64,000 nt of DNA from Candidatus Krumholzibacteriia bacterium (GTDB lineage: Bacteria > Krumholzibacteriota > Krumholzibacteriia > WVZY01 > JAKEHA01), in contig JAOUHG010000001.1 of NCBI GenBank assembly GCA_029865265.1, positions 29,213-93,212 of the forward strand. Reading direction: 5' to 3'. Position 1 is the stretch's first letter; every line of letters starts with the position of its first letter. Shown here one piece after another: positions 35,195 through 43,748 of this stretch. The notes below the pieces were generated by a model. It worked only from the letters and a program-made list of their open reading frames with translations. It did not search any database and had not been told where the DNA came from. Made by a program: the position numbers and the translations under genes.

Positions 35195-36127
35195 CTAGTG
35201 CGCGGGTTCCACCTCCGGTGCGAGGACCCGCAACGAGTCTCCGATGATCTCAAGGACTTCGACGTTGCCCTCGTAGCAGGCGGCCATGCCGGTGTCGATG
35301 CACCACACGCGCCCGTCGCAGTACGAGCGCACGCCTTGCTCCTGCACCGTGTGCCCCACGATCATACGCTTTGCGGCCAGGGAGTCCAGCACCCGCTGCA
35401 GCGCGGCGCAATCGGTGGCGTCGGGTTCGTCCGAGTAATCGCGGGCCCACACCGGGCTTCCACGCGCGAGGATGATTTCGGGCATCGGCCCTTCGCCGAG
35501 CAGCCAGGCCCGCACCTCGGTATTGATCCGGTCGAGTCCGTATGTAACGTGCTCGGGGAGGACGCCACCGTGGACGAAGACATTGTCACCGATGATGATT
35601 ACGACGTTCCGTCGCGCGAGATCGCGCGCATAGTCTCCCCCCGGACGAAAGGCCGCGACCCGCGCCCGCATCGAGTCCGGAAAGCTCGCCATACTTGCAT
35701 CCGCGTTGTCGTAGGTTACCGCGTCCACGAAGTCCGCGTACCCGCCGGGCGTCACATAACGGAAGTCGAGGGCGGTATTCATCAACTCGTGGTTACCGTT
35801 GAGCGCGTGCACGGCGCCACCCGCCCGGGCGGCTTCCTGTGCCAGCCGTGAGAAGAGATCGAGGATCGCCTGCTCGTCGTCGCCACGATCCACCTGATCG
35901 CCGGTTTGAACCACCACCAGGTTGCCGCCGGTCCAGCGATCATTTGTGTCGACGGCGCCGGCCAGCCTGAGCGCGCGGCGGGTGGCGTCGAGGTCGCCGT
36001 GCAGATCGCCGATGGCCACGATGCGTGGCGCAGGCGGAAGGCGCAGCGGCGTGGTGGCGCCCGCATCGGCAACCGTCGCCACGCGAAGCGCGATGGCAAC
36101 TATCAGGATGGGGAGGTGGGCGGTCAT
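35195..36127 (-). CDS. Exported calcineurin-like metallophosphatase (Shewanella-like phosphatase type)
   Basis: The 310-residue product starts with a signal peptide (about residues 1-24). Its motifs are those of the PPP-type metallophosphatase fold: IGDLHGD, TGDQVDRGDDE, NGNHELMN, VHGGV and VGHTVQ, giving a complete dinuclear metal site. The insert between NGNHE and VHGG and the overall length resemble bacterial Shewanella-like phosphatases, which dephosphorylate phosphotyrosine or phosphoserine substrates. A periplasmic phosphatase would be of interest given the possible extracytoplasmic kinase at 49065-51641, but the two are 13 kb apart. A TATGAT element lies about 12 bases before the start codon, suggesting a very short leader. 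Confidence 0.85.
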   Translation of the reverse strand: MTAHLPILIVAIALRVATVADAGATTPLRLPPAPRIVAIGDLHGDLDATRRALRLAGAVDTNDRWTGGNLVVVQTGDQVDRGDDEQAILDLFSRLAQEAARAGGAVHALNGNHELMNTALDFRYVTPGGYADFVDAVTYDNADASMASFPDSMRARVAAFRPGGDYARDLARRNVVIIIGDNVFVHGGVLPEHVTYGLDRINTEVRAWLLGEGPMPEIILARGSPVWARDYSDEPDATDCAALQRVLDSLAAKRMIVGHTVQEQGVRSYCDGRVWCIDTGMAACYEGNVEVLEIIGDSLRVLAPEVEPAH

Positions 36128-36246
36128 TGCCTCTCATCATAGTACATTTTCCGTTCAGGATCAGCGTGCTTCGCAAGAAGAGACCCGGCCACCGGCGAGC
36201 CTCCGCACGGTGACTGGGCCTGCAATCGTCCCGACGAATCCCGTTG

Positions 36247-37917
36247 CTACTTCAGAAGAACGACCTTGCGCGTGAGTGTTTGCGTTGGGCTCGACAGACG
36301 CGCGTAGTACACGCCCGAGGCGACCGGGCGACCGCGATGGTCACGGCCGTCCCACGTCGTCTGGTGCATGCCCTGCGACTTTGCACCCGCGTCGAGCGTC
36401 CGCACCAGGCGTCCGCTTACGTCGAAGATGGCGAGCGCGACCTCCTGCGAGGGAGCCACCTCGTAGCGAATCGTGGTGGAGGGGTTGAAGGGATTCGGAT
36501 AGTTGGAGAGCGTAACCCGCGGTGCCACCGGCCGCGCACCGGTCGGGAGCTCGTCCAGCCAGCCGAGGTCGGTAAAGAGCGCCAGGGTCAGGTCCACGCT
36601 GCTCGACAGGTTGTCGTTGATGGCGGGCTCCATGAGCAGGTTTGGAAACGCCGACACGTCAAAGTGCGAGATCGACGAACCACCCTCGTACGGGTTGGGC
36701 GCATAGAGTTTCACACGCCCGCTTGTGTCCGCGCCGGCCAGTTCGCCGGGATCGAGCCCGATGGTCACGTTGACGCCCGTGCCCAGTTCGGCCTTGATGG
36801 CGTTGCCGTCCGCCAGCGACACGCTCACCACCGGAATCACCACCGTCGGGTCTGTGCCGCCCATGGCCGGGGGCGCGCCGGAAACGTTGTTGACGACGAC
36901 CACCGCGATTGCGCCGGCCGCCTGCGCGGCGAGTGCCTTGCTCACGAAGGTGCACGTGCCACGATCGATCAGCGCGATGTTGCCGCTGATCTGCCCCACA
37001 TTGACGAGCGGTTCGCACCCGTCGCTGATCGTGCCGGTGCCGTCGTCAGCCAGCACCACATTGCCGGTAACGCCCGGCTCGCTCGGTCCGGGTCCGAATG
37101 ACGCCAGCCCCAGTGCAATGGTGGCGGGGAGCGAACCCGGGCTGTTCACGAACATCTTGGGCGTTCCGCCCAGGTACTGCCCCGCATGCGCGGCAACAAA
37201 AGAACCGTTCCACACCACGTTGCCGGTGTTGATGGCGGACGCGGCCCGCTGCTGTTGCGTCAGGTTGTCCCAGGTGGTGCCCTGGGTGTTGTCGCGGATG
37301 AAGCGCTCGTACAGGTCCGGGACGTTGGTGGATTCCGCACCGTTCGGTCCCACCAGCGTGCTGAATCCCAGGCCGTGCCCGAGTTCGTGCAGCACCACCG
37401 GCAACAACTCGACGTCCGCGCCTTCGTTGCCATCGAAGCCGTAGTACCAGCTCGCCCCACCCAGACACCCCGGGTTGCCGTTGAGGTTGCTGTTGAAGGT
37501 GGCGTTGATGTCGCTGATTGCGGTGAGGTCGACACCGGCGAGCTTGTTGGCCAGCGCCACGTGGTACCAGGTGTTGGTGTACTCCGCGCCCGAGAAATCG
37601 CGAAACACGCTGCGCGGTCCCGCCGACCCAAGCACCGCACTGGTCGACGTACAGGTTTGCGGGTTGAACTGGGCGTCGACGTAGATGGTGACGTCGCTGG
37701 GCAGGAGCCCGCCCCAGATGTTTGCCGCTTCCTGGAAGACGTTGAGGCGCTGCTGACCCACGGTGGTGCCGGGATTGCCACCCACCGGTGCCGCAGGTGT
37801 CGGGTCGTTGAAGCCCTCGCCGGCGCCGTCGAGGTTGACGACCACGATGGTCGCCGCACTCGCCGCGTGCGCCATTGCGATCACGAATGCCGCCGTGAGC
37901 GTGAGGATGCGCCGCAT
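36247..37917 (-). CDS. Secreted PA-domain zinc metalloprotease with sorting domain (copy 2)
   Basis: The ATG at 37917 shares one base with the stop of the upstream 145-residue partner and opens a signal peptide (MRRILTLTAAFVIAMAHAASA). The 556-residue product is a close paralogue of the protein at 7781-9730. It has the same initial N-x-D-x-A-G-E-G-F-N-D-P-T-P segment, zinc motif HELGHGLGF (H177, E178, H181), a PA domain (GCEPLVN, IALIDRGTCTF), the ISHFDVSAFPNLLMEP segment and the NPFNP...KVVLLK sorting domain. It lacks the FN3-like domain of copy 1. The duplication includes the upstream partner gene and its one-base overlap. No clear terminator is seen after it. Confidence 0.85.
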   Translation of the reverse strand: MRRILTLTAAFVIAMAHAASAATIVVVNLDGAGEGFNDPTPAAPVGGNPGTTVGQQRLNVFQEAANIWGGLLPSDVTIYVDAQFNPQTCTSTSAVLGSAGPRSVFRDFSGAEYTNTWYHVALANKLAGVDLTAISDINATFNSNLNGNPGCLGGASWYYGFDGNEGADVELLPVVLHELGHGLGFSTLVGPNGAESTNVPDLYERFIRDNTQGTTWDNLTQQQRAASAINTGNVVWNGSFVAAHAGQYLGGTPKMFVNSPGSLPATIALGLASFGPGPSEPGVTGNVVLADDGTGTISDGCEPLVNVGQISGNIALIDRGTCTFVSKALAAQAAGAIAVVVVNNVSGAPPAMGGTDPTVVIPVVSVSLADGNAIKAELGTGVNVTIGLDPGELAGADTSGRVKLYAPNPYEGGSSISHFDVSAFPNLLMEPAINDNLSSSVDLTLALFTDLGWLDELPTGARPVAPRVTLSNYPNPFNPSTTIRYEVAPSQEVALAIFDVSGRLVRTLDAGAKSQGMHQTTWDGRDHRGRPVASGVYYARLSSPTQTLTRKVVLLK

Positions 37918-38354
37918 CACTTCACCTCCGGCTTTGGGCTGCTGGAGGCGTCGCCGTGGAGCGCATGGGTTGCGCCGTCGACGTGGTCCGTGCACACGAT
38001 GATCTTTCCGGATTCGTCGACACGCGCCACCGACGCGCACTGAAAGCGACCCTGCAGATCGATCGAGACCGAGCCATCGGGGTGGTGAACCTCGACCAGT
38101 CCGATGGTGTCGCGCCGCAGCGCGTTCTGGGTCTCCGCGTCGAGGCCGGGTTCGGAGGCGGGTGCCACACCCACATCGATCCCGCCGGTTTCGGGGTTGA
38201 GATAGGCGCGCAACGCCGCGGTACCCGGGGGCATCTGCGCGATGCCCGCCGTCGCTTCCATACTATTGAGCGGGGTGTCGTGTCCCGGGAGGTTGACGGC
38301 CAGCGTGATCGCCATGAGGGCCAGGGTGGCGCGCGCGGAAAGCTGTCGCTTCAT
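37917..38354 (-). CDS. 145-residue exported partner of the metalloprotease (copy 2), unknown family
   Basis: The start at 38354 has a GAAAGGA ribosome site 8 bases upstream and opens an N-terminal membrane/signal segment (MKRQLSARATLALMAITLAVN). The product has the same length as copy 1 at 9730-10167 and shares Y-L-N-P-E-T-G, DAETQNALRRDT and IDLQGRFQ, then an I-V-C-T-D segment (V-V-C-A-D in copy 1). The C-terminal E-V-K is identical and the stop codon again shares its last base with the protease start. Conservation of these central motifs in an otherwise diverged pair argues for a specific interaction surface. The function is unknown. Confidence 0.75.
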   Translation of the reverse strand: MKRQLSARATLALMAITLAVNLPGHDTPLNSMEATAGIAQMPPGTAALRAYLNPETGGIDVGVAPASEPGLDAETQNALRRDTIGLVEVHHPDGSVSIDLQGRFQCASVARVDESGKIIVCTDHVDGATHALHGDASSSPKPEVK

Positions 38355-38566
38355 GGCTGGTCCTTTCGTCGGATGCCGGGCGATGGGGCATCGCATCGCC
38401 GTAAAATCTGCGATACCCGGGGGAAGGAGACGCAAAACGGCACTTCGCCGACCATGGTGCATGCTGTTCCCGGGAAGCAATCGGACAGCAACGACCGCCA
38501 TGGGCCTCCATGGCGTGTCTCAGGAGGGTACCTGCACAGCCTGTACCAGCGGGCTACAGCAGGGGA

Positions 38567-39103
38567 TCAGGCGTCCTTGCGCACCGTGGAGTACACCCAG
38601 CCGATGGCGCCGCCGGCCGTCTTGATCTTGAGCCACGGCCCCTCTTCTTCGAGCACCTTGAGCGAGTCCCCCGGAGAAACGACACCCAGCAGGCGCCTGG
38701 CGTGCGGATCCACCTTCATGGCGTCGGCGGGATCGGGTTCGGGGTCGCCCTCGAAGAGGTACTTCAGGCGTGCGAAGAAGCCGCGCTGCGCGGGTTCATC
38801 TTCGTGGGTCCGTGCGGCGTGCTCCAGGTCGAGCTCGCCGGAGAGTTCGCGCAGTCGCCGCGTCGTCTCGCGAGCCAGAGCGGTCTCCGCGGCGATGTCG
38901 GATTCGCAGAACGGGCAGCGGTTGATGGTCATGTCGACCACCACCGTGCAACTGGGACAGGGAACCTGGCCAGCATCGAACCGGTGGGCGCGCTTGATGC
39001 GCAGAAGTTCGTCGATCTCCTCGCCCCGCTCGGGGATCTGGCGGACGGGCTTGGCGGCCGGCTCGGCCGACGACTTAATATCATCCTTGATAAGGGTTTC
39101 CAC
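38567..39103 (-). CDS. Zinc-ribbon and SH3-like domain protein
   Basis: The 178-residue product starts at GTG with GAGGTG just upstream. It has a charged N-terminus (about 1-45), a four-cysteine zinc ribbon (CPSC at about 49-52 and CPFC about 14 residues later), a helical linker, and a C-terminal SH3-like barrel (SPGDSLKVLEEEGPWLKIKT...GWVYSTV). There is no signal peptide or membrane helix, so it is probably cytosolic. This zinc-ribbon plus SH3 arrangement is seen in scattered hypothetical proteins; no function can be assigned. The 212 bases between it and the partner gene at 38354 hold no recognisable gene. Confidence 0.65.
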   Translation of the reverse strand: METLIKDDIKSSAEPAAKPVRQIPERGEEIDELLRIKRAHRFDAGQVPCPSCTVVVDMTINRCPFCESDIAAETALARETTRRLRELSGELDLEHAARTHEDEPAQRGFFARLKYLFEGDPEPDPADAMKVDPHARRLLGVVSPGDSLKVLEEEGPWLKIKTAGGAIGWVYSTVRKDA

Positions 39104-39294
39104 GATTCACCTCGACGCCTCGCGGCCGCTGGAAACTGGGCAGAATTGTCCGGGTACGGTTGGTTCCGGAGGGATAAGATGCAAGACCTGCACCAAGGCA
39201 AGCGGAGCGCCCCGCCGGTGTGCGCGGGCCGCTTCAACGCAATGATTTCTTCGGGGTCGGGCGGGGGGACTCCCACCAATCGACGCGGTACGTG

Positions 39295-39495
39295 CTACCG
39301 GCTCTCGGACGAGGTTTCCGATTCTTCGGCCGACGCCGCTTCCTGATCGACGGCTTCCACGTCGGCACCCTCGGTGGGCGTACCATCCAGTCCGGCCGCC
39401 TTCATGCGCTTCTTCTCGAGCTTTTCTGCTTTCTTCTTCTTCTTCTTTGCTTCTCTCTGACGTTTTTCGAAACTGTAGTTTGTTTTCCGTGCCAC
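39295..39495 (-). CDS. Small Lys-rich conserved-type protein
   Basis: The 66-residue product begins at GTG with AAAGGA 6 bases upstream. The N-terminal half (MARKTNYSFEKRQREAKKK) is strongly basic and the C-terminal half is acidic (E/S-rich). The opening MARKTNYSFE resembles the start of small hypothetical proteins I recall from other bacteria, which supports a real gene; this was not checked. It could be a nucleic-acid or ribosome-associated charged peptide, but no domain is known. Neither the 191 bases before the SH3 gene nor the 296 bases up to the MscS gene show another gene or an obvious RNA. Confidence 0.55.
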   Translation of the reverse strand: MARKTNYSFEKRQREAKKKKKKAEKLEKKRMKAAGLDGTPTEGADVEAVDQEAASAEESETSSESR

Positions 39496-39791
39496 CGTGT
39501 TCCTTTCTCAAAGGGCTCGTGCTTTCGAGGACTTCCACAGTATCCCAAAAATCGCGCGTCTTCGCAACGTATGCCGCGCTGCCGCCACCGCCGCAAGTTG
39601 TCGCGCACGGGATGGCGGCTCCGGGCACGCCGGGCCGTGGGATGTAAGCCATTAGATGACAGCTAGATAGGTGCGGAATCGCGGCCTGGTCCGATCGGGG
39701 CACGAAACGGCGGAAATTCATCGGTTACCGTGTTAAGTTCAGCGGCACAACCCATGACCATCACACTTCAGATCCCACGCGGAGGCCCTGC

Positions 39792-41513
39792 ATGACCTGG
39801 AAGATTCTCGTGACCGCCATGCTGCTCATAGCGGGCGGTGCATTCGCCACGAACCCCGCAGCGCAACCAAACGATGCGTTCACCGCCGAAGCCGATTCGG
39901 CGCTTGCAAAGCTGGATCGCGCGCGCGCGGAGATTCGCGGCCTGACCAGCCGGCTCAACTCTCTGGCGGGCGAAGACAGCCTGGTCATCTTCCGGCGCCG
40001 TGCGAGCATCCTGATCGCTGCGCTGGATGACGTGAAACATATGGCCGATATCGTGGTACGGCAGGAGCAGGCCGGGGGCGATGCGTCGCGGCTGCGCGCG
40101 TACCTGGCCGACATCCAGGCTCCCATCCCGGCGGCTCTGGACTTCATGCGCACCGACCTCACCAAGCAACTGGGGGTGGTGGAAAACGGGGCCCGGCGGG
40201 CACCCGCCGCGGAACTGCGCGTGCTGGAAACGGATATCGCGGACCTCAACGCTGAACTCGATGGCATATACGGCGCCAAGGCAAAGTATATCGCCATCTA
40301 CGAACAAGTCGGTGACGACGTCGCCGCCGAACGGAGCAAGCTGGTGCGGCACATCAGCGAGCGCGCTGAGCTCCTCTCGGGGAAACTCCGGCTGGCCATG
40401 GAGAATCGGCAGAAGTACTCCAAGCGAGCCATGCAGAAAACGGCGGACACGCGCTCGCAGGAAGCCGCGACCGCCGCGCAGAACGCCATCGATAACTACG
40501 TTGCCAGCCTGGAGCGGATTTCGACCACGATGAGCGGGCTTGGTCTTGACGTAACCGAGTACCGAACCCTGCTGGTCGAGGCAACCGGAGAACTGTTTCG
40601 CGGCCTGGGCGATCGCAAGGTGGCGCTCAGCCTGTTGGAGCGGGGGCTGGTGCGCCTGCGCGACTGGCTGATGGGCGAGGCGCCGGGCCTCGTTCTCAAG
40701 TTGATCATTTTCGCGATCATCGTGTTCGCGTTTCGAATACTCGGAAGGCTGGCGCGGAAGGCGGTGGTCCGAAGCCTCGACAAGTCCCCGGTGCAGACCT
40801 CGCAGCTCATGCGCAGCATGGTGTCCAAAGTGGTGAAGAACCTGATTCTGCTCTTCGGAATACTCGTGGCGCTATCCCAGTTCGGCGTTTCGCTATCGCC
40901 GCTTCTGGCCGGTCTGGGCGTGGCGGGCTTCATTGTGGGTTTTGCCCTGCAGGACACGCTCGCCAATTTTGCCTCCGGCGTGATGATTCTCTTCTACAAG
41001 CCCTTCGATGAGGGCGACGCGGTGGAGGCGGGGGGCGTAACGGGCGTCGTCAGTCATATGAGCCTGGTGTCGACCACCATCCTCACCTTCGACAACCAGA
41101 CCATCATCGTGCCCAACAGCAAGATCTGGGGCGACGTGATCAAGAACATCAACACCCAGGACCGGCGGCGCGTGGACCTCAAGTTCGGCATCTCCTACAG
41201 CGACGACATTCCCCGCGCGGAGGCGGTGCTCATGGAGATCGTCAAGGCACACCCCAACGTGCTGGAAACCCCGGAGCCGGTGGTGCGCCTGCACGAGCTG
41301 GGGGATTCCTCCGTCAACTTCGTGGTGCGGCCGTGGGTGGTCACCACGGACTACTGGGAGGTGTACTGGGATCTGACGCGCACGGTGAAGATGCGCTTCG
41401 ACAAGGAGGGAATCTCCATTCCCTTCCCGCAGCGCGACGTGCACCTGTACACGGAGGGCCCGGGCGCGGGCGCCGCCGGGCCGGGTGGTGCGGACGCTGG
41501 AAGGGGCGCGTGA
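39792..41513 (+). CDS. MscS-family mechanosensitive channel with long periplasmic helical domain
   Basis: The 573-residue protein has a signal peptide (ending GGAFA), a long helical, heptad-rich extracytoplasmic region (about 25-290) and three membrane segments (about 300-400). The pore-lining TM3 contains the Gly/Ala-rich LGVAGFIVGFALQDTLANFASGV typical of MscS. The beta domain follows (FYKPFDEGDAVE, NQTIIVPNSKIWG) and then the alpha-beta C-terminal cage. MscS channels release solutes on hypo-osmotic shock; the large N-terminal domain makes it more like MscK/MscM-type or plant-like members. The start lies close to a GCGGAGG ribosome site. The C-terminus ends in a Gly/Ala/Pro-rich tail. Confidence 0.92.
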   Translation: MTWKILVTAMLLIAGGAFATNPAAQPNDAFTAEADSALAKLDRARAEIRGLTSRLNSLAGEDSLVIFRRRASILIAALDDVKHMADIVVRQEQAGGDASRLRAYLADIQAPIPAALDFMRTDLTKQLGVVENGARRAPAAELRVLETDIADLNAELDGIYGAKAKYIAIYEQVGDDVAAERSKLVRHISERAELLSGKLRLAMENRQKYSKRAMQKTADTRSQEAATAAQNAIDNYVASLERISTTMSGLGLDVTEYRTLLVEATGELFRGLGDRKVALSLLERGLVRLRDWLMGEAPGLVLKLIIFAIIVFAFRILGRLARKAVVRSLDKSPVQTSQLMRSMVSKVVKNLILLFGILVALSQFGVSLSPLLAGLGVAGFIVGFALQDTLANFASGVMILFYKPFDEGDAVEAGGVTGVVSHMSLVSTTILTFDNQTIIVPNSKIWGDVIKNINTQDRRRVDLKFGISYSDDIPRAEAVLMEIVKAHPNVLETPEPVVRLHELGDSSVNFVVRPWVVTTDYWEVYWDLTRTVKMRFDKEGISIPFPQRDVHLYTEGPGAGAAGPGGADAGRGA

Positions 41514-41545
41514 AACGATCGTGGGCCGCGCGGGTGGATTTGCGC

Positions 41546-41551
41546 TATACT
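41546..41551 (+). promoter_or_regulatory. Candidate -10 box (TATACT) for the small Cys-rich gene
   Basis: TATACT sits in the 107-base gap after the MscS stop, about 70 bases before the next start codon. The -35 position is GC-rich and unconvincing. Confidence 0.3.
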
Positions 41552-41620
41552 GAGGGTGCCGCACGAGCCACCCGCCTGGCAGGCCGCGCCTGGCACCGGT
41601 TACCCGCAAGGAGGAGCCGC

Positions 41621-41845
41621 GTGAAGGACACCAAGGATCAGCAAAGCCACGAGGACCGTTTCCGCTGCCCGCAGTGTGACCGCATGGTCACTGTCACCGC
41701 CCGCTTCAAGCACACCGCCGAGGGGAGCGAGTCGATGGTGCAGTTCGACTGCACCATGCACGGCATGTGCGGATCGCCCATCTGGGATCCATGCCCGATG
41801 TACCTGGCCTACATGGAGCGCAAGAACCTGCCCTTATCGCCGTAG
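41621..41845 (+). CDS. Small Cys-rich protein, possible zinc ribbon
   Basis: A strong AAGGAGGAG ribosome site lies 5 bases before the GTG at 41621. The longer frame upstream reads through the MscS gene out of phase. The 74-residue product has CPQC at about 16-19 and three more cysteines in a C-x5-C...C arrangement (FDCTMHGMCGS..., DPCPMY), suggesting one metal site or disulfides. There is no signal peptide. I do not recognise the family. It lies 34 bases before asnB on the same strand, but a functional link is not evident. Confidence 0.6.
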   Translation: MKDTKDQQSHEDRFRCPQCDRMVTVTARFKHTAEGSESMVQFDCTMHGMCGSPIWDPCPMYLAYMERKNLPLSP

Positions 41846-41879
41846 TCTGAAGCGCGTTGCCTCTGGTAGAGTCCCCGCC

Positions 41880-43748
41880 ATGTGCGGTATCTGCGGACTC
41901 CTGGGCGATCTCGACCCCCAACAGGCCGGCGCGTGCGTGAAGCGCATGGCAGATTCCATCCGCCACCGCGGCCCCGACGACGAGGGCTTCCACGCCGCTG
42001 CGCCAGCCTTCCTGGGTCATCGCCGCCTCTCCATCGTCGACCTCTCCACCGGCCACCAGCCCATTGCCAACGAGGACGGCACCGTCTGGACCATATTCAA
42101 CGGCGAGATCTACAACCACGCCGCGCTGCGCGCCGATCTCGAGCAGAAGGGCCATCGCTACCGCACGCGCACGGATACCGAGAGCATCGTCCACCTCTAC
42201 GAGGAGGACGGACTCTCCTTTCCGCGCAAGCTGAACGGGATGTTCGCCATTGCGCTGTGGGACGCCCCGCGCCAGCGGCTCGTATTGGTGCGCGACCGCC
42301 TGGGCATCAAGCCGCTCTACTACGCGGAGCTGGCTGGCGGCGCGCTGGCGTTCGCCTCCGAGATGAAGGCGCTCTTGCAGTGTCCCGGGGTGGATACCAC
42401 GGTGGACCCGGTCGCGCTCGACGGCTACCTGGCGCTGCAATACGTTCCCGGACCACGCACCATCTACCGCGGCATCCACAAGCTCCCCGCCGGCCACACG
42501 CTGGTGGCGGAATCCGGCGAAATCACCATCGAGCCGTACTGGACACTCGAACCCGCCCCCGCGCCGCGTTCCTTCAACCGCGCGCGCGACGAGTTTCGCG
42601 CGCTGTTCGACGACGCGGTGCGCGTGCGATTGATGAGCGACGTGCCGCTGGGCGCGTTCCTCTCCGGCGGTATCGACTCCGGCCTGGTGGTGGCGGCCAT
42701 GGCGAAGGCGATGGACCGGCCGGTGCAGACCTTCTCCATCGGTTTCGAGACCGAGGGTTGGTATTCGGAGCTTCCGTATGCCGCGCGCGTGGCCGAGCAC
42801 TTGAAGACCGACCACAAGACGCTCACCGTCTCGGCGCTGGACATGCGCTCGCTGCTGCCGGTGGTGGCGGCGCAGCTGGACGAGCCGCTCGCGGACCCGG
42901 CGGCGGTGCCGACGTATCTGTTGTCGCGCTTCGCGCGCGAGCACGTGACGGTGGCGCTTACCGGCGAGGGAGCCGATGAACTCTTCGCGGGCTACAACCG
43001 CTACCGCTTCGAGGCCATGCGCGACAAGGTGGTGTGGTTGCCGCCGGGCGCGCGCCGCGCGCTGCGGGCGGTGGGGAAGCCGGTGGCGGGACGGCGTTAC
43101 GCCAGGGCGCTCGACGCCGCCACCATGGATTCGGCGGCGAGCTTCGTGTTCCTGCGCTCGGTGATGCCACCCGAACTGCGCGGCGCGCTGCTGCGGCCGG
43201 AGATAGCCGCGCAACTGCCCCCCGACCACCTGGAGGCGCGCGTGGCGGCGCACTTCTCTGGCGCCGACGGTCTCAATGCGTCGCTGCGCGCCGACACGCT
43301 GGAGTGGCTCCCCGACGATCTGCTCATGAAGGTCGACAAGATGTCGATGCTCGCCTCACTGGAGGCGCGGGTACCGTTCCTCGACTACCGCATCGTCGAA
43401 CAGGTGAGTGGTTTTCCCGCGGCGTGGAAGCACCGCGGCGGGCGCAGCAAGGTGCTGCTCAAGGCGGCGGCGGAGGGTGTCCTGCCGCCCGATATCATCA
43501 ACCGCCGCAAGCACGGATTCACGCCACCGATAGGCGTGTGGATGCGTGGCAGCCTGCGTGGCTACATGGAGGAGAACCTGCTGGACCCGGCCGCGCTCTC
43601 CGCGCAGTGGCTGGAGTCGCGCGTGGTGAGCGCGCTGGCGGGGCGCTTTCTCCGGGGTGAGGATCGCTTTGCGCTCCCGGTGTGGGTGTTGCTGTGCCTG
43701 GAAGTGTGGCTGCGCAGCGGAAGCCGCGTGGAGGCCGCCGCGTCATGA
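41880..43748 (+). CDS. asnB: Asparagine synthetase, glutamine-hydrolysing (AsnB type)
   Basis: The start at 41880 places Cys directly after Met (MCGICGLLGD), as required because the N-terminal Cys becomes the catalytic nucleophile of the glutaminase domain. The 622-residue protein has the Ntn-glutaminase domain (RHRGPDDEG, HRRLSIVDLS, NGEIYN) and the ATP-dependent synthetase domain with the PP-loop SGGIDS (262-267) and GEGADELFAGYNRY. It forms asparagine or an amide from a carboxylate, ATP and glutamine. It overlaps a glycosyltransferase gene by 4 bases. AsnB-type proteins in exopolysaccharide clusters often amidate sugars or peptides rather than make free asparagine, so the true substrate is open. 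Confidence 0.93.
   Translation: MCGICGLLGDLDPQQAGACVKRMADSIRHRGPDDEGFHAAAPAFLGHRRLSIVDLSTGHQPIANEDGTVWTIFNGEIYNHAALRADLEQKGHRYRTRTDTESIVHLYEEDGLSFPRKLNGMFAIALWDAPRQRLVLVRDRLGIKPLYYAELAGGALAFASEMKALLQCPGVDTTVDPVALDGYLALQYVPGPRTIYRGIHKLPAGHTLVAESGEITIEPYWTLEPAPAPRSFNRARDEFRALFDDAVRVRLMSDVPLGAFLSGGIDSGLVVAAMAKAMDRPVQTFSIGFETEGWYSELPYAARVAEHLKTDHKTLTVSALDMRSLLPVVAAQLDEPLADPAAVPTYLLSRFAREHVTVALTGEGADELFAGYNRYRFEAMRDKVVWLPPGARRALRAVGKPVAGRRYARALDAATMDSAASFVFLRSVMPPELRGALLRPEIAAQLPPDHLEARVAAHFSGADGLNASLRADTLEWLPDDLLMKVDKMSMLASLEARVPFLDYRIVEQVSGFPAAWKHRGGRSKVLLKAAAEGVLPPDIINRRKHGFTPPIGVWMRGSLRGYMEENLLDPAALSAQWLESRVVSALAGRFLRGEDRFALPVWVLLCLEVWLRSGSRVEAAAS

Noticed and set aside
38502..38566. Terminator at GGTAC/GTACC near the SH3 gene end
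   Set aside because: Only a 5-bp stem with an 11-base loop and no T tract.
39496..39791. A hidden RNA gene in the gap before MscS
   Set aside because: No tRNA-like T-loop, no strong terminator and no open frame with a ribosome site was seen.
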